5,199 nt of DNA from positions 1 to 5,199 of the forward strand of contig JBGQDM010000159.1 in the NCBI GenBank assembly GCA_041495845.1. The letters are read 5' to 3'. The stretch's first letter is position 1; the number at the start of each line of letters is the position of its first letter. The notes beneath the pieces are model-generated. The model was not told the origin of the DNA, ran no database searches, and worked only from the letters and a program-made list of their open reading frames with translations. The position numbers and the translations under genes were made by a program. This stretch comes from JBGQDM01 sp041495845. GTDB taxonomy: Bacteria; Acidobacteriota; Terriglobia; Terriglobales; Acidobacteriaceae. Below are positions 5,040 through 5,199 of the stretch, in pieces.

Positions 5040-5199
5040 ATGCAGCGCCACTCCCTTCTCGAATACTTCTCCAACTTCGAACGCGACGAAATCGCATACG
5101 TAAACCGGCACAGTTATCGCCCGGTGCGCTGGACGTACCGTCAAATTGCCGGACTCGCTTCCCAGTTTGCCCGCGACTTGCACGCTCGCCAGATCAAGA
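5040..5199 (+). CDS. AMP-dependent acyl-CoA synthetase-like protein, N-terminus (cut by window edge)
   Basis: The first 53 codons are present and the frame runs off the right edge. The sequence LLEYFSNF (6-13), then EIAYVNRHSYRPVRWTYRQI (17-36), then a helix LASQFARDLHARQI (39-52) resembles the start of ANL-family AMP-forming ligases. In these, a short helix is followed by a strand and an (R/W)TYxEL-type motif that precedes the GDRV segment. Such enzymes activate carboxylic acids, often fatty acids, to acyl-AMP and then acyl-CoA. No catalytic motif lies within the visible part, so substrate and even subclass are open. ATG at 5040 is the only plausible start in the frame, which is closed by TAA at 4998. 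There is no clear ribosome site before it (the region reads CACACCCC). It follows the amidohydrolase by 141 bases, with its own -10 box, so it is probably a separate unit. Confidence 0.65.
   Translation, partial: MQRHSLLEYFSNFERDEIAYVNRHSYRPVRWTYRQIAGLASQFARDLHARQIK

Overview
The window carries a minus-strand cluster of late tryptophan-biosynthesis genes. In transcription order these are trpC (2393-3205), trpF (1667-2362), trpB (462-1670) and the first 105 codons of trpA (1-317, cut by the left edge). A divergent plus-strand gene for a secreted metal-dependent amidohydrolase follows (3633-4898), and then the start of an AMP-forming acyl-CoA synthetase-like gene (5040 to the right edge). No tRNA, rRNA, CRISPR array or transposase gene is visible.

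The DNA is GC-rich. The protein flavour suggests a member of the Acidobacteriota (Koribacter/Terriglobia-like): a short TrpA N-terminus with the DPAADGP motif, TrpF beginning with KICGTTNLEDAL, and a secreted imidazolonepropionase-like amidohydrolase. The intergenic 'CGCAGAGGA/CACAGAGAA' inverted repeats point the same way. This placement is from memory of families, not from a search, and is only moderately certain.

The four Trp proteins cover the steps from CdRP precursor to product: TrpF isomerises phosphoribosylanthranilate, TrpC closes the indole ring, and TrpA with TrpB converts indole-3-glycerol phosphate and serine to tryptophan. All catalytic residues that can be checked are present. 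trpEGD, for the earlier steps, are not upstream. trpC is preceded by its own candidate promoter and a divergent unrelated gene, so the pathway appears split into at least two loci. trpF and trpB overlap by four bases (GTGA). trpC and trpF are separated by 30 bases made almost entirely of a 14-bp tandem repeat. trpB and trpA are separated by 144 bases largely filled by an imperfect inverted repeat.

The 427-base divergent region (3206-3632) is the most interesting part. On the trpC side it has a candidate sigma70-type promoter about 170 bases before the start codon. Between them lies a 30-codon ORF ending YYLYYRRFWR-stop, whose Trp codon and stop sit inside a hairpin with two mutually exclusive alternatives. 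This could be an aromatic-amino-acid attenuator, but it could also be chance or a dispersed repeat. On the amidohydrolase side the region holds a second copy of the 9-bp-periodic inverted repeat and an extended -10 promoter.
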